Below, piece by piece: positions 43,676-51,852 of a DNA stretch of 56,371 nucleotides. The DNA lies in assembly GCA_964545855.1 (NCBI GenBank), contig CAZJHD010000025.1, positions 1-56,371 of the forward strand, in the 5' to 3' direction. The DNA is from CAZJHD01 sp964545855. Lineage in GTDB: Bacteria; Planctomycetota; UBA1135; JACQFD01. A program made the translations under genes and the position numbers. The notes beneath the pieces were generated by a model. It saw only the letters and a program-made list of their open reading frames with translations, searched no databases and had not been told where the DNA came from. The stretch's first letter is position 1. Each line of letters begins with the position of its first letter.

Positions 43676-43703
43676 TCGGCGAAGGGGTGTCGGCGAAGGG
43701 GTG
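43676..43703. repeat. Two perfect 14-bp tandem repeats in a gene leader
   Basis: TCGGCGAAGGGGTG occurs twice head-to-tail, 8 bases upstream of the ATG of the sulfatase-like lipoprotein on the minus strand. On that strand each copy starts CACCCC. The copies are identical. Confidence 0.9.
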
Positions 43704-43855
43704 TCGATCTCGGGGGCGCGCCCTCGGCCGCGCCGGAGCACTCGTCTCGTCGGTCGAGGCTACCCCGCGACTGGAGCGGCGCGGCGGATCGCTGCCTTCC
43801 CGATGGGGCGGGCCCCCGCCTCCGAGTTGGACTCGATCGCTCCGACGCGCGCCGC

Positions 43856-44116
43856 TCAGAATCCGCCGCGCCGCAGCAGCACGAACAGCGCGAGGGACGT
43901 GAGCGTCGCGAGCGCGGCGCCAGCGAGGAAGGATCCCTTCCTCGTCTTGTGCCGGAAGAGGAGCATGCCGGACCAGAGCCCCGGCGCGCCGCCGAGGCCC
44001 GCCACGAGGAGGAGCGTCGCCTCTGGCGTCCGGCGCCAGCCGCGCGACGCCGCCAGCTTGTCGAAGCCGACCGCGAGGAGCACGACGAGGTTCAGGAGGA
44101 CGAGCGCGCGGATCAC
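43856..44116 (-). CDS. DUF1294 family small membrane protein
   Basis: 86-residue protein with about three hydrophobic segments. It has FDKLAASRGWRRTPEATLLL, then GGAPGLWSGMLLFRHKTRKG, the DUF1294 hallmark (HKTRKxxF). GTG start at 44116. Members are often fused to or near cold-shock domains; here the next genes on the same strand are a DEAD-box helicase and an RRM protein, which fits that association. Function unknown. Confidence 0.82.
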   Translation of the reverse strand: MIRALVLLNLVVLLAVGFDKLAASRGWRRTPEATLLLVAGLGGAPGLWSGMLLFRHKTRKGSFLAGAALATLTSLALFVLLRRGGF

Positions 44117-44201
44117 GAGCCGCAGGCGGAGAGTGTCGCTCGGACCGCGAGCGTGGCCGAGGGTCGCAGCGGCAGCGATGCCCCGCCGCTCCAGTGCGAG
44201 A

Positions 44202-45458
44202 TCACCGCCGGCGGCGGCCGATGCGGAACCCGCGCGGCGCGAAGAGCCCTTCGTGCTTCAGGGAAGTCGGATCGCTGCGGCGCACCGTGGCAGCCCAGGG
44301 CGGGCTCGTGAGACCGCCGGGAAGGGGAGCCGCGGGGATCGGCTTCCGCAGGTGGCGCTCGATCGCCATGAGATTGTCGAGCTCGTCGTAGGAGACGAGC
44401 GTCGTCGCGATGCCCGTCGCGTCGGCGCGGGCGGTGCGGCCGATGCGATGGATGTAGTCGTCGGGGCGGAGCGGCGCGTCGAAGTTCACGACGTGTGCAA
44501 TGCCCTCGACGTCGAGCCCGCGGCCCGCCACGTCGGTCGCGATCAGGATGCGCGCGTGGGCCTCCTGGAAGGCCTCGAGGGCCTTCATCCGCGCCGTCTG
44601 GGCGAGGTTCCCGTGGATCACGGCGACCGGGAGATCTGCAGCGCGTACGCGGCGGTAGAGCGAGTCGGCCTCCACCTTCGTGCCGACGAAGACGAGGCAG
44701 GTCCCTTCCTCCTCGCGAAGGAGCGCGATCAGACAGTCGACCTTCTGCTCCTGGCCGACGAAGAGCACGCGCTGATGGGCGCCGGAGGCCGTGGAGGTGG
44801 GCGGTCCCACCTCGAGTCGCACGGGACGCTTCAGGTGCTTGTGCGCGAGGTTCGTGATGTCCGTCGGCAGCGTTGCCGAGAAGAGCATCGTCTGCCGCTT
44901 CGCGGACATCGCCGCGAGGATGCGGTACACCTGCGGGAGGAACCCGAGGTCGAGCATCCGGTCGGCTTCGTCGAGCACGAGGATCGCAGTGCGGGAGAGA
45001 TCGACGCGGCGGCTCTCCAGATGGTCGAGGAGCCGCCCAGGCGTGGCGACGACCACATGCGGCTTCGACTCGAGCGCCGTGAAGTCGGATCGCAGCGGGA
45101 TGCCGCCGACGAGGGCGACCGTGCGCATGCCGAGCTTCGAGGCGAAGACCTCCATCACGCCGCGGATCTGCAAGGCGAGCTCGCGCGTCGGAGCGAGCAC
45201 CACGATGCGCGTGCCCGTCCGGGCGCTCGGAGAGGCGCGATGGAGGCGCTCGAGGGCGGGGATCGCGAAGGCGAGAGTCTTCCCGGTGCCGGTCGGCGCG
45301 CGCGCCAGCAGGTCACGGCCCGCCATGGCGGGACGGATGGAGAGCGCCTGGATCGGAGTCGGCCGAACGAACCCCGATTCGTCGAGGGTCTCGAAGATCT
45401 CCTCGGAGAGCTCGAAGGCTCGAAAGCTGTCGACCTCCGGCTGAGGCGGGGCGGTCAC
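44202..45458 (-). CDS. DEAD-box RNA helicase (RhlE/CsdA-like)
   Basis: 418-residue ATP-dependent RNA helicase core. Q motif FVRPTPIQALSI, motif I ARAPTGTGKT, Ia PTRELALQIRG, Ib TPGRLLDHLE, II LDEADRMLD, III FSATLP, IV VFVGTK, V ATDVAGRGLD and VI HRIGRTARAD are all present. No long basic tail, unlike CsdA. The GTG at 45458 is chosen where the core begins; the frame is open far upstream through the intergenic stretch, with no ribosome site visible, so the start is uncertain. It lies downstream of the RRM gene on the same strand, 187 bases apart. Confidence 0.92.
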   Translation of the reverse strand: MTAPPQPEVDSFRAFELSEEIFETLDESGFVRPTPIQALSIRPAMAGRDLLARAPTGTGKTLAFAIPALERLHRASPSARTGTRIVVLAPTRELALQIRGVMEVFASKLGMRTVALVGGIPLRSDFTALESKPHVVVATPGRLLDHLESRRVDLSRTAILVLDEADRMLDLGFLPQVYRILAAMSAKRQTMLFSATLPTDITNLAHKHLKRPVRLEVGPPTSTASGAHQRVLFVGQEQKVDCLIALLREEEGTCLVFVGTKVEADSLYRRVRAADLPVAVIHGNLAQTARMKALEAFQEAHARILIATDVAGRGLDVEGIAHVVNFDAPLRPDDYIHRIGRTARADATGIATTLVSYDELDNLMAIERHLRKPIPAAPLPGGLTSPPWAATVRRSDPTSLKHEGLFAPRGFRIGRRRR

Positions 45459-45645
45459 GGATGCGGGTGGAGTCGTTGCGATGGGATCGGTTGGGACAAG
45501 GAGAAGGAGAGCGTCGATCGGAGCGTACGCGCCGGAGTGGCCGGACGATGCAGGTCGCCGATCGGCAGGAGGGGGATCGCCACGGGAGCGGTCGTCGCGG
45601 ACCGCGATGCGGCACGGACCGAGCCTCGCTCGGCGTCGAGCGTGC

Positions 45646-46134
45646 TCATGCTCGTGGTTCGATCCGGAAACGAGCGCGCGCCGGGCCCGGGGGGCCCGCA
45701 CGGCGCGCGCGCCGCGCGCGGCCGGTGGCTCCCCCGGGGCCCGGGGCCCCCCCGACGCATCCCCACCGGGCGCCGCGCGAGCCGCCGCGGAAGCCGCCGC
45801 GGTCGCCGCCACGGTCTCCTCCACGGAAGCCACCGCCGCCACCCGGGCCACGGCCACCACCGCCGCCGCCACCGAAGCCGCCCGGACGGTCCTCGGCCTC
45901 GTTCACACGAATGGGGCGTCCCCCCATGTTCTGCCCGTTCAACGCACGGGCGACGTCCTGAGCCTCCTGATCACTGCTCATCGTCACGAAGCCGAAGCCT
46001 CGCGACCGGCCGGTCTCCCGGTCGGTCATGATCTTGACGTCCGTAACGTTGCGGCCGCCTTCGGAGAAGAAAGTGCGGAGGTCGGCCTCCGTCGTCGTGA
46101 AGGGGATGTTCCCCACGTACAGTCGCGAACCCAT
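45646..46134 (-). CDS. RRM RNA-binding protein with glycine-rich tail
   Basis: 162-residue single-RRM protein of the type common in cyanobacteria and planctomycetes. RNP2 is LYVGNIPF and RNP1 is RGFGFVTM, giving a complete RRM over about residues 3-80. A Gly/Arg-rich RGG tail follows (GGFGGGGGGGRGPGGGGG and RGGDRGGDRGGFRGG). The last 45 residues change to an Arg/Ala/Pro-rich segment with no RGG, coded by a stretch of G and C runs. ATG 46134 has GAGGA nine bases upstream. Likely an RNA chaperone working with the adjacent DEAD-box helicase; cold induction is inferred. Confidence 0.85.
   Translation of the reverse strand: MGSRLYVGNIPFTTTEADLRTFFSEGGRNVTDVKIMTDRETGRSRGFGFVTMSSDQEAQDVARALNGQNMGGRPIRVNEAEDRPGGFGGGGGGGRGPGGGGGFRGGDRGGDRGGFRGGSRGARWGCVGGAPGPGGATGRARRARRAGPPGPARARFRIEPRA
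45655..45671 (-). promoter_or_regulatory. Second copy of the leader box, before the helicase gene
   Basis: On the minus strand the stretch reads GTTTCCGGATCGAACC, matching the box at 46280-46296 at 14 of 17 positions. It lies about 200 bases before the DEAD-box start and overlaps the last codons of the RRM gene. Confidence 0.3.
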
Positions 46135-46158
46135 CGATCGATCGTCCTCGAAAAGTGT

Positions 46159-46180
46159 CCCCGAGCCATTCGGTTCGGGG
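46159..46180 (-). promoter_or_regulatory. Leader hairpin upstream of the RRM gene
   Basis: On the minus strand a 9-bp stem (CCCCGAACC / GGCTCGGGG, one G-T wobble) with a 4-base loop ends 24 bases before the ATG. It is followed by ACACTTTT and then the ribosome-binding site GAGGA. It resembles an attenuator or a temperature-sensitive leader structure. Confidence 0.4.
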
Positions 46181-46279
46181 CGCGAGAGAGAGAAAGGGCG
46201 CAGCGACAGGCTGCGTCCTGCTGATGTCCCTGTGCGCAGTCGCGGAGGCGTCGACTCGACGAGCGGATTTCGCGCCTGA

Positions 46280-46296
46280 GGCTTCGAACCGGAAAC
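46280..46296 (-). promoter_or_regulatory. Leader box before the RRM gene
   Basis: Minus strand GTTTCCGGTTCGAAGCC, about 145 bases before the RRM start. A similar box precedes the DEAD-box gene. Both are preceded by a CGCGCTC stretch. The remaining 244-base leader shows no ORF of note. Confidence 0.3.
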
Positions 46297-46378
46297 CAGT
46301 GAGCGCGGAGCATACGGGGCGGAACCCGGGACGGGAACAAGTCCCTTGCGAGAGGGTGCCCGCGACGGGCCGGGAGGG

Positions 46379-47899
46379 TCACCCCGGCGCCGGTCCATCG
46401 GGTCCCGGCCGCATACCCTCCGCCACGCGGCGCAGGGCGTCGGCATCGGCGAGGGTCGCCTCCTCGCTCCGGCCGATCTCCTCCGCGACGAGCCGTGCCA
46501 CGGGGAGGGCGGCCTCGGCGGCGGCCGCGGGATCGAGCAGGAGCGCCCGGGTCCGGCGCGCGAGGACGTCCTCCGCCGTGCGCGCCATCTCGTGACGCGC
46601 TGCCCAGAGGACGTCGCCGCGCCGGCAGGCGAGACCCGGCACCACGGGCTCCGACCGGTCCGCCGCGGCGTGGACGAACTCCTCCCGCGGAGCGCCTCCA
46701 GGATCGTGGAGCGGCAGGTCCTCCGTCCGGCAGGGGGATGCCGCCAGTCCCGCGACGGAGGCCGCGGCGTCGACGGCGTCCCGGGCGAGGCAGCGGTAGG
46801 TCGTCCATTTCCCGCCGGCGACCGTGACGAGCCCGCCGCGGGACACGAGGACCGCGTGCTCGCGCGAGAGCCGGTGCGTCGCGGAGCCGGCGCTTCCCGA
46901 TCGGAGGAGCGGGCGCTGCCCGGCGAAGGTGGAGCGCACGTCGCGGATCCCCGGTGCTTCGGCGAGCACGCGCGCTGCGTGGTGGAGCAGGTAGGCGATC
47001 TCCGACGGAAGAGCCCGCGGTTCCGCCTCCGCCGTGGGCCGCGCGACGTCCGTCGTGCCGACGAGGCACGCGCCGAGCCAGGGGATCACGAAGAGCACCC
47101 GGCCGTCGTCCGTGCGCGGCACGAGGAGCGCCGACTCCGAGGGATGGAATCGCCGGTCGACGACGAGATGCGCCCCCTGGGCCGGGGAGATCACGGGATC
47201 GCTCGCGGAGTCGTCGAGCCGGCGCACTGCATCGGCGAGCACGCCGGTCGCGTTCACGACGACGCGTCCCCGCACGTCGATCTCGGCGCCGCTCTCCGCG
47301 TCTCGGGCGCGCGCGCCGCCGATGCGCCCGCCGGATCCGCGCAGGAGTCCGACCACGTCGACGCGATTGGCGACGACGGCGCCGTGGTCGATCGCCGTGC
47401 GCGCGAGGGCGAGGGCGAGACGCGCGTCGTCGAACTGGGCGTCCCGATAGATCGTGGCGCCGCGAAGCCCCTCGCGCCGCAGGTTGGGCGCGAGCTCGAG
47501 GGCCTCGTGCGGCCCTACGCGCCGCGAGGCACCGAGGCCGTGGTCGCCGGCGAGGAGGTCGTAGAGCGCGAGGCCGGCGCCGAGCACGAGGCGATCGAGG
47601 ACGCGACGGTGGGGGACGACGAAGGGGAGCGGCCGCACGAGGCCCGGCGCGAGCCGCAGCAGGCGCGCGCGCTCGCGCAGGGACTCGCGGACGAGACGGA
47701 TCCTCCCCTGCCGGAGATAGCGGACTCCGCCGTGGACGAGCTTGGTGCTCCGGCTCGACGTTCCCTGGCCGAAGTCGGCGCGCTCGAGGAGAGCGACGGA
47801 GTAGCCGCGGCTCGCCGCATCGACGGCGACTCCGAGCCCCGACGCACCGCCGCCGACCACCACCAGGTCGAACTCCGCGCCGTCGAGGCGCGCGATCAT
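46379..47899 (-). CDS. glpD: Glycerol-3-phosphate dehydrogenase GlpD
   Basis: 506-residue membrane-associated FAD enzyme oxidising glycerol-3-phosphate to dihydroxyacetone phosphate, passing electrons to quinone. LVVVGGGASGLGVAVDAA is the FAD loop, GTSSRSTKLVHGGVRYL, FVVPHRRVLDRLVLGAGLALYD, PWLGACLVGTTD and VAGGKWTTYR are GlpD signatures. ATG 47899 is 17 bases after the glpK stop; a GTG at 47914 in frame, 2 bases after it, is an alternative. The C-terminal helical domain is present. Part of a glpK-glpD operon; no glpF is seen. Confidence 0.93.
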   Translation of the reverse strand: MIARLDGAEFDLVVVGGGASGLGVAVDAASRGYSVALLERADFGQGTSSRSTKLVHGGVRYLRQGRIRLVRESLRERARLLRLAPGLVRPLPFVVPHRRVLDRLVLGAGLALYDLLAGDHGLGASRRVGPHEALELAPNLRREGLRGATIYRDAQFDDARLALALARTAIDHGAVVANRVDVVGLLRGSGGRIGGARARDAESGAEIDVRGRVVVNATGVLADAVRRLDDSASDPVISPAQGAHLVVDRRFHPSESALLVPRTDDGRVLFVIPWLGACLVGTTDVARPTAEAEPRALPSEIAYLLHHAARVLAEAPGIRDVRSTFAGQRPLLRSGSAGSATHRLSREHAVLVSRGGLVTVAGGKWTTYRCLARDAVDAAASVAGLAASPCRTEDLPLHDPGGAPREEFVHAAADRSEPVVPGLACRRGDVLWAARHEMARTAEDVLARRTRALLLDPAAAAEAALPVARLVAEEIGRSEEATLADADALRRVAEGMRPGPDGPAPG

Positions 47900-47916
47900 C
47901 GCGGCGCGGTCCACGC

Positions 47917-49458
47917 TCAGGGCGCCGAGCCGGTCGAGCCCGAGACGTCGCCGCGCACGCGCTCGACGGCGCGCTTCCAGCCGGCGATCCGCTCGGCGCG
48001 CTCGCCGGCACCGATTCGCGGCGTGAAGACGCGGTCGAGGCGCCAGAGGCGCTCGAGCGCCGCGTCGTCGGGCCAGAGGCCGGCGGCGCGTCCCGCGAGG
48101 AACGCGGCGCCGAGGGCCGTCGACTCGGTGGCGGCGGGTCGCGCGACGGGGATGCCGAGGAGATCCGCCTGGATCTGCATCAGGAGATCGCTCGCGGCTG
48201 CTCCGCCGTCGACGCGCAGCTCCTCGATCGGGAAGCCCGCGTCCGGGGTGAGGGCCTCCATCAGCTCGGCCACCTGGAAGGCGATCCCCTCGAGCGTCGC
48301 GAGGGCGACGTGGGCCGCCGTCGTGCCGCGCGTGATGCCGAGGATCGCGGCGCGCGCGCGCGGATCCCAGTGGGGCGCGCCGAGACCGGCGAAGGCCGGA
48401 ACGAGGAAGACGCCTCCCGAATCGGGGACGCGAGCGGCAAGCGCGTTCACCTCCGGCGCCGTGCGCACGAGACCGAGACCGTCGCGCAGCCACTGGATGG
48501 CCGCGCCGCCGGCGAAGACGCTCCCTTCGAGCGCGTAGGCGAGGGGCTCCGCGCCGAGACGCCAGGCGACGGTCGAGAGGAGGCGGTGGCCGCTCGCCCG
48601 GGGCGACGTGCCCGTGGGCGCAAGGAGGAAGCAGCCCGTTCCGTAGGTGCACTTGGCGCGCCCGGGCGCGATGCAGCGCTGCCCGAAGAGCGCCGCCTGC
48701 TGATCTCCTGCGACCCCAGCGATCGGCACGGCGGCCCCGAGCGCCGCCGGCGCCGTCTCCGCGAGGACGCCGCTGCTCGCGCGCACCTCCGGCAGCACGG
48801 CCCGCGGCACGCGGAAGAGCGCGAGCATCGGGTCGCTCCAGGCGCCGGTGCGCAGGTCGAGCAGCAGCGTGCGCGAGGCGTTGGAGACGTCCGTCGCGTG
48901 GACCGCTCCCTCCGTGAGCCGCCAGAGGAGCCAGGCGTCGATCGTTCCCGCCGCGAGCTCGCCGCGCTCGGCGCGGCGCCGCGCGCCCGGTACGTGGTCG
49001 AGGAGCCACGCGATCTTCGTGGCGGAGAAGTAGGGATCGAGGAGGAGGCCGGTCGTGCGCTGCACCTCGGGCTCGTGCCCGTCGACGCGCAACCGCTCGG
49101 TCGCTTCCGTCGTGCGCCGGTCCTGCCAGACGATGGCGGGGTGGAGCGGCTCTCCCGAGGCCCGGTCCCAGAGGACGACCGACTCCCGCTGGTTCGCGAT
49201 CCCGAGGGCCGCCACGTCGCGCGCCGCGAGGCCGGCGGCCGCGAGCGCCTCGCGGGCCGTCGCGAGCTGGGTGTCGGCGATCGCGCGCGGGTCGTGCTCC
49301 ACCCAGCCGGGCTTCGGGAAGCTCTGCGGATGCTCGCGCTGCGCCGAGGACACGATCCTCCCTTCCTCGTCGACGACGAGGCTTCGCGAGCTCGTGGTGC
49401 CCTGATCGAGCGCGAGGACGTGACGCAGGTGTGCCTCCCGGGAGGCGGCACTCTCCAT
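47917..49458 (-). CDS. glpK: Glycerol kinase GlpK
   Basis: 513-residue FGGY-family kinase that phosphorylates glycerol in the cytoplasm. LALDQGTTSSRSLVVD is the phosphate loop, GWVEHDPRAI, NQRESVVLWDRASGEPLHPAIVWQDRRT, GTIDAWLLWRLT and GDQQAALFGQRC are GlpK signatures, and FVPAFAGLGAPHWDP appears here as FLVPAFAGLGAPHWDP. LRVDGGAAASDLLMQIQAD closes the ATP site. ATG start. It leads the operon with glpD and is divergent, with 86 bases between, from the hotdog thioesterase gene. Confidence 0.95.
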   Translation of the reverse strand: MESAASREAHLRHVLALDQGTTSSRSLVVDEEGRIVSSAQREHPQSFPKPGWVEHDPRAIADTQLATAREALAAAGLAARDVAALGIANQRESVVLWDRASGEPLHPAIVWQDRRTTEATERLRVDGHEPEVQRTTGLLLDPYFSATKIAWLLDHVPGARRRAERGELAAGTIDAWLLWRLTEGAVHATDVSNASRTLLLDLRTGAWSDPMLALFRVPRAVLPEVRASSGVLAETAPAALGAAVPIAGVAGDQQAALFGQRCIAPGRAKCTYGTGCFLLAPTGTSPRASGHRLLSTVAWRLGAEPLAYALEGSVFAGGAAIQWLRDGLGLVRTAPEVNALAARVPDSGGVFLVPAFAGLGAPHWDPRARAAILGITRGTTAAHVALATLEGIAFQVAELMEALTPDAGFPIEELRVDGGAAASDLLMQIQADLLGIPVARPAATESTALGAAFLAGRAAGLWPDDAALERLWRLDRVFTPRIGAGERAERIAGWKRAVERVRGDVSGSTGSAP

Positions 49459-49544
49459 CGCGGCGACGAGCCGTTCCAGGACGGACTGCAGGCCGGAGCG
49501 TGCAGCGAGGCCGCGCGGCGCTACCGTGCTCCACCGAGCGAACC

Positions 49545-49949
49545 ATGACGAAGCCGACCAGCCGACCGACGCCGCCCGGGCGATGCCCGGCGATCCGCGT
49601 CGCGATGATGCCGAAGGACACGAACGCGCTGGGGACCGTCTTCGGCGGCGTGGTGCTCTCGCACCTCGACGTGGCGGGGGCCGTCGAGGCGAGGAAGCAC
49701 GCGCCGGAGAAGACCTTCGTCACCGTCGCGATGAACCGCGTCGTCTTCGCGGCGCCGGTGCACGTGGGCGACCTCGTGAGCTTCTACACGGAGACGCACC
49801 ACGTGGGCCGCACGAGCGTCACCGTGCGCTGCCGCGTGGAGGCGGAGCGCCTGCGCGAGCCGGGGAAGATCGTCGACGTGATGGACGCGGAGATCGTCTA
49901 CGTGGCGGTCGACGCCGACCGCAAGCCGATCCCGGTGCGCGACGGCTGA
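49545..49949 (+). CDS. Acyl-CoA thioesterase, YciA-like hotdog fold
   Basis: 134-residue single hotdog-domain enzyme that hydrolyses acyl-CoA. MPKDTNALGTVFGGVVLSHLD carries the hotdog helix with the acidic catalytic region (HLDVAGA), and FVTVAMNRVVFAAPVHVGDLV with VSFYTETHHVGRTSVTVRCR completes the fold. This pattern matches the YciA/BFIT branch, which works as a trimer of dimers. ATG 49545 begins the family-like sequence. It stands alone between two minus-strand genes, convergent with the esterase-thioredoxin gene 17 bases on. Confidence 0.88.
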   Translation: MTKPTSRPTPPGRCPAIRVAMMPKDTNALGTVFGGVVLSHLDVAGAVEARKHAPEKTFVTVAMNRVVFAAPVHVGDLVSFYTETHHVGRTSVTVRCRVEAERLREPGKIVDVMDAEIVYVAVDADRKPIPVRDG

Positions 49950-49966
49950 GAGGCGGGAGTGGGACC

Positions 49967-51835
49967 CTACTTCCTGCCCGCCGGCGCGACCGCCTCCCGC
50001 GTCCAGCCGCGCAGGAAGGACTCGATCTTCGCGGGGTCGTGGCGCGGCCCTCGCTCCAGGAGGCCCGTGTCCTGCGTGTGCAGACGGCGGCCCTCGCCGT
50101 CGAGCACGACGAGGACGGGATAGCCGAAGCGCTCCGGGTGGCCCAGATCGGCGAGCGCCGCCTCGTTGCGGTTCGCTTCGTCGACGGAGACGCGCACGAG
50201 GACGTAGCACGCCTCGACGAGCTTCCGCAGCTCGGCGCGCGTCTCCAGCTCGTCGTGGAGGAAGTAGCACCAGGGGCACCAGTTGCCGCCCACCTTCACG
50301 AGGACATGCTTCCCCTCGGCGCGCGCGCGCGCCACGGCGGCGGCGATCTCGGCTTTCGCGTCGGCCTCGGGCCGATAGATCGCGCCGTAGGTCTCCCGCA
50401 CGCGCGCGAGGCGGTCGTCGGGCGGAGGCGCCTGCGCCCAGAAGGCGACGAAGGCGGCGATGCGGTCGCGGTCGAAGCGCCCGCCCGACTTCCACGACTC
50501 CGGATCGACGACCGACGCGATGGCGCCGTCGCGGTCGACGACGGCGATGCACGGGCTGCCGCGGCGTGGCAGGTGCTGCAGCTCGCGGGCGAAGGCGATG
50601 CCGCGCGCCCCGACGAGCGAGAGACGCTCCAGGAAGAACGTGCGGCCGAAGGCGGCGCGCAGGTCGGGGTCGGACTGGATCGTGCGGTCCAGCTCCGTGA
50701 CCTCGGGCGCGTCGTCCGGCTCGAGCCAGATCATCAACGACTTCCTCTGCGACGCCGCGCGGGCGGCGAGCGCGCGCAGGTCTCGCGGCTCCCCGTCGGC
50801 GGCGCCGGACGCGGGAGCGGCCATCGACTCGGCCGGCGCGGCGGCGCGCCGCCGCGGATGCGCCGCGAAGAACGACCAGATCGCATCCGTCGCCGAGAGC
50901 GCAGTGCTCGGCGCGTCGAGGAAGACCGAGCCGCGGAGCCCGCCGGGCCACGCATGGCCCTGGTCCTCGACGGTGATCACGACGACGTCGGCGCCGTCGG
51001 GCCCGCTCCAGGTCTCGCGCACGACTTTTCCGCCGGCTAGGACCTCGCGCTCGCTCTCCTCGCTGCAACCGTTCGCCCTGCACCAGAAGGCCGCGCTGTC
51101 GGCGACGGAGAGGTCGACGCGCTGCGTCGCCGCGCCGATCTCCGGCGGGCCACCGTCGTAGAGCACGTGCCGGTCGCCGCGGCCGTGGACGATCATCACC
51201 GGCAGGGGACGCGCGGGCGCCGGGGGCAGCACGACGGGCGAACGCGCACGCGCGCGTCCGCCGACGGTTCCCGCGACGGGCACGATGGCGGCGAGGGTCC
51301 CCGACAACTCGGCGCCGAGGCGGTGCGCCAGCATCGCGCCGTTCGACATGCCCGTTGCGTAGACGCGATCGGGATCGACGGAGAGCTCCGCGCCGAGCGT
51401 CGCGACGAGTGCGCGCACGAATCCGACGTCGTCCACTTCCTCGCGCATGGCGGCGCCGCAGCAGTGGCCCGCGTTCCAGGTCCGGATGCGGCCGACGCCG
51501 TCGGGGAACGCCACGAGGAAGCCCTCCGCATCGGCCTTCTCGCGCCAGCCGTAGTGGCGCGACGCCTGGTCGCCGCTGCCGAAGCCTCCGTGGAGGACGA
51601 GGACGAGCGGAACCGGCCTCGAGCCGTCGTAGCCGGGCGGCGCATGGAGGATCCAGGTGCGCTCGCGGCCTCCGTGCAGGAGCATCCCCGGGTGGTCTCC
51701 CGCCTGGAGCACGGCCGGCGCGTCCGTCTCCTCCTGGGCCGCGCCGGCCGCGGCGAGCGTCGTGAGAGCGAGCGCCATCGCGAGGAGCGCGGCGGAGGAG
51801 ACGGGGGATCGCGGTCTCGGGGAGCGTGCGTCCAT
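49967..51835 (-). CDS. Secreted esterase fused to two thioredoxin-like domains
   Basis: 622-residue exported protein. A signal peptide ends near residue 33 (SSAALLAMALALTTLAAAG). Residues 45-330 form an alpha/beta-hydrolase of the polyhydroxybutyrate-depolymerase/feruloyl-esterase (LpqC-like) type. Its oxyanion loop is LHGGFGSGD, the nucleophile is Ser 164 in GMSNG, with Asp 221 and His 294 (DQGHAWPGG). Residues 350-470 look like a thioredoxin-like fold without a CxxC pair (SLMIWLEPDDAP and SPCIAVVDRDGAIA). Residues 490-612 are a second thioredoxin-like domain with an active-site GGNWCPWCYFLHDE (Cys 520 and Cys 523). ATG start. The HEAT-like secreted gene lies 17 bases upstream. Confidence 0.82.
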   Translation of the reverse strand: MDARSPRPRSPVSSAALLAMALALTTLAAAGAAQEETDAPAVLQAGDHPGMLLHGGRERTWILHAPPGYDGSRPVPLVLVLHGGFGSGDQASRHYGWREKADAEGFLVAFPDGVGRIRTWNAGHCCGAAMREEVDDVGFVRALVATLGAELSVDPDRVYATGMSNGAMLAHRLGAELSGTLAAIVPVAGTVGGRARARSPVVLPPAPARPLPVMIVHGRGDRHVLYDGGPPEIGAATQRVDLSVADSAAFWCRANGCSEESEREVLAGGKVVRETWSGPDGADVVVITVEDQGHAWPGGLRGSVFLDAPSTALSATDAIWSFFAAHPRRRAAAPAESMAAPASGAADGEPRDLRALAARAASQRKSLMIWLEPDDAPEVTELDRTIQSDPDLRAAFGRTFFLERLSLVGARGIAFARELQHLPRRGSPCIAVVDRDGAIASVVDPESWKSGGRFDRDRIAAFVAFWAQAPPPDDRLARVRETYGAIYRPEADAKAEIAAAVARARAEGKHVLVKVGGNWCPWCYFLHDELETRAELRKLVEACYVLVRVSVDEANRNEAALADLGHPERFGYPVLVVLDGEGRRLHTQDTGLLERGPRHDPAKIESFLRGWTREAVAPAGRK

Positions 51836-51852
51836 GGGGGATGTGCCGCCTC

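Noticed and set aside
45459..45872. N-terminal extension of the DEAD-box helicase up to 45872
   Set aside because: The extra codons give Ala/Arg-rich text that overlaps the RRM coding region in another frame.
46261..46310. tRNA-like T-loop sequence (GGTTCGAA) in the RRM leader and again near 45660
   Set aside because: The flanking five bases do not pair as a T-stem, and no acceptor or anticodon arm was found.
46379..49723. A 1114-codon minus-strand frame spanning glpK and glpD
   Set aside because: Only the last 506 codons encode GlpD. The rest overlaps glpK in a different frame and has no motif. A GlpK-GlpD fusion is not supported.
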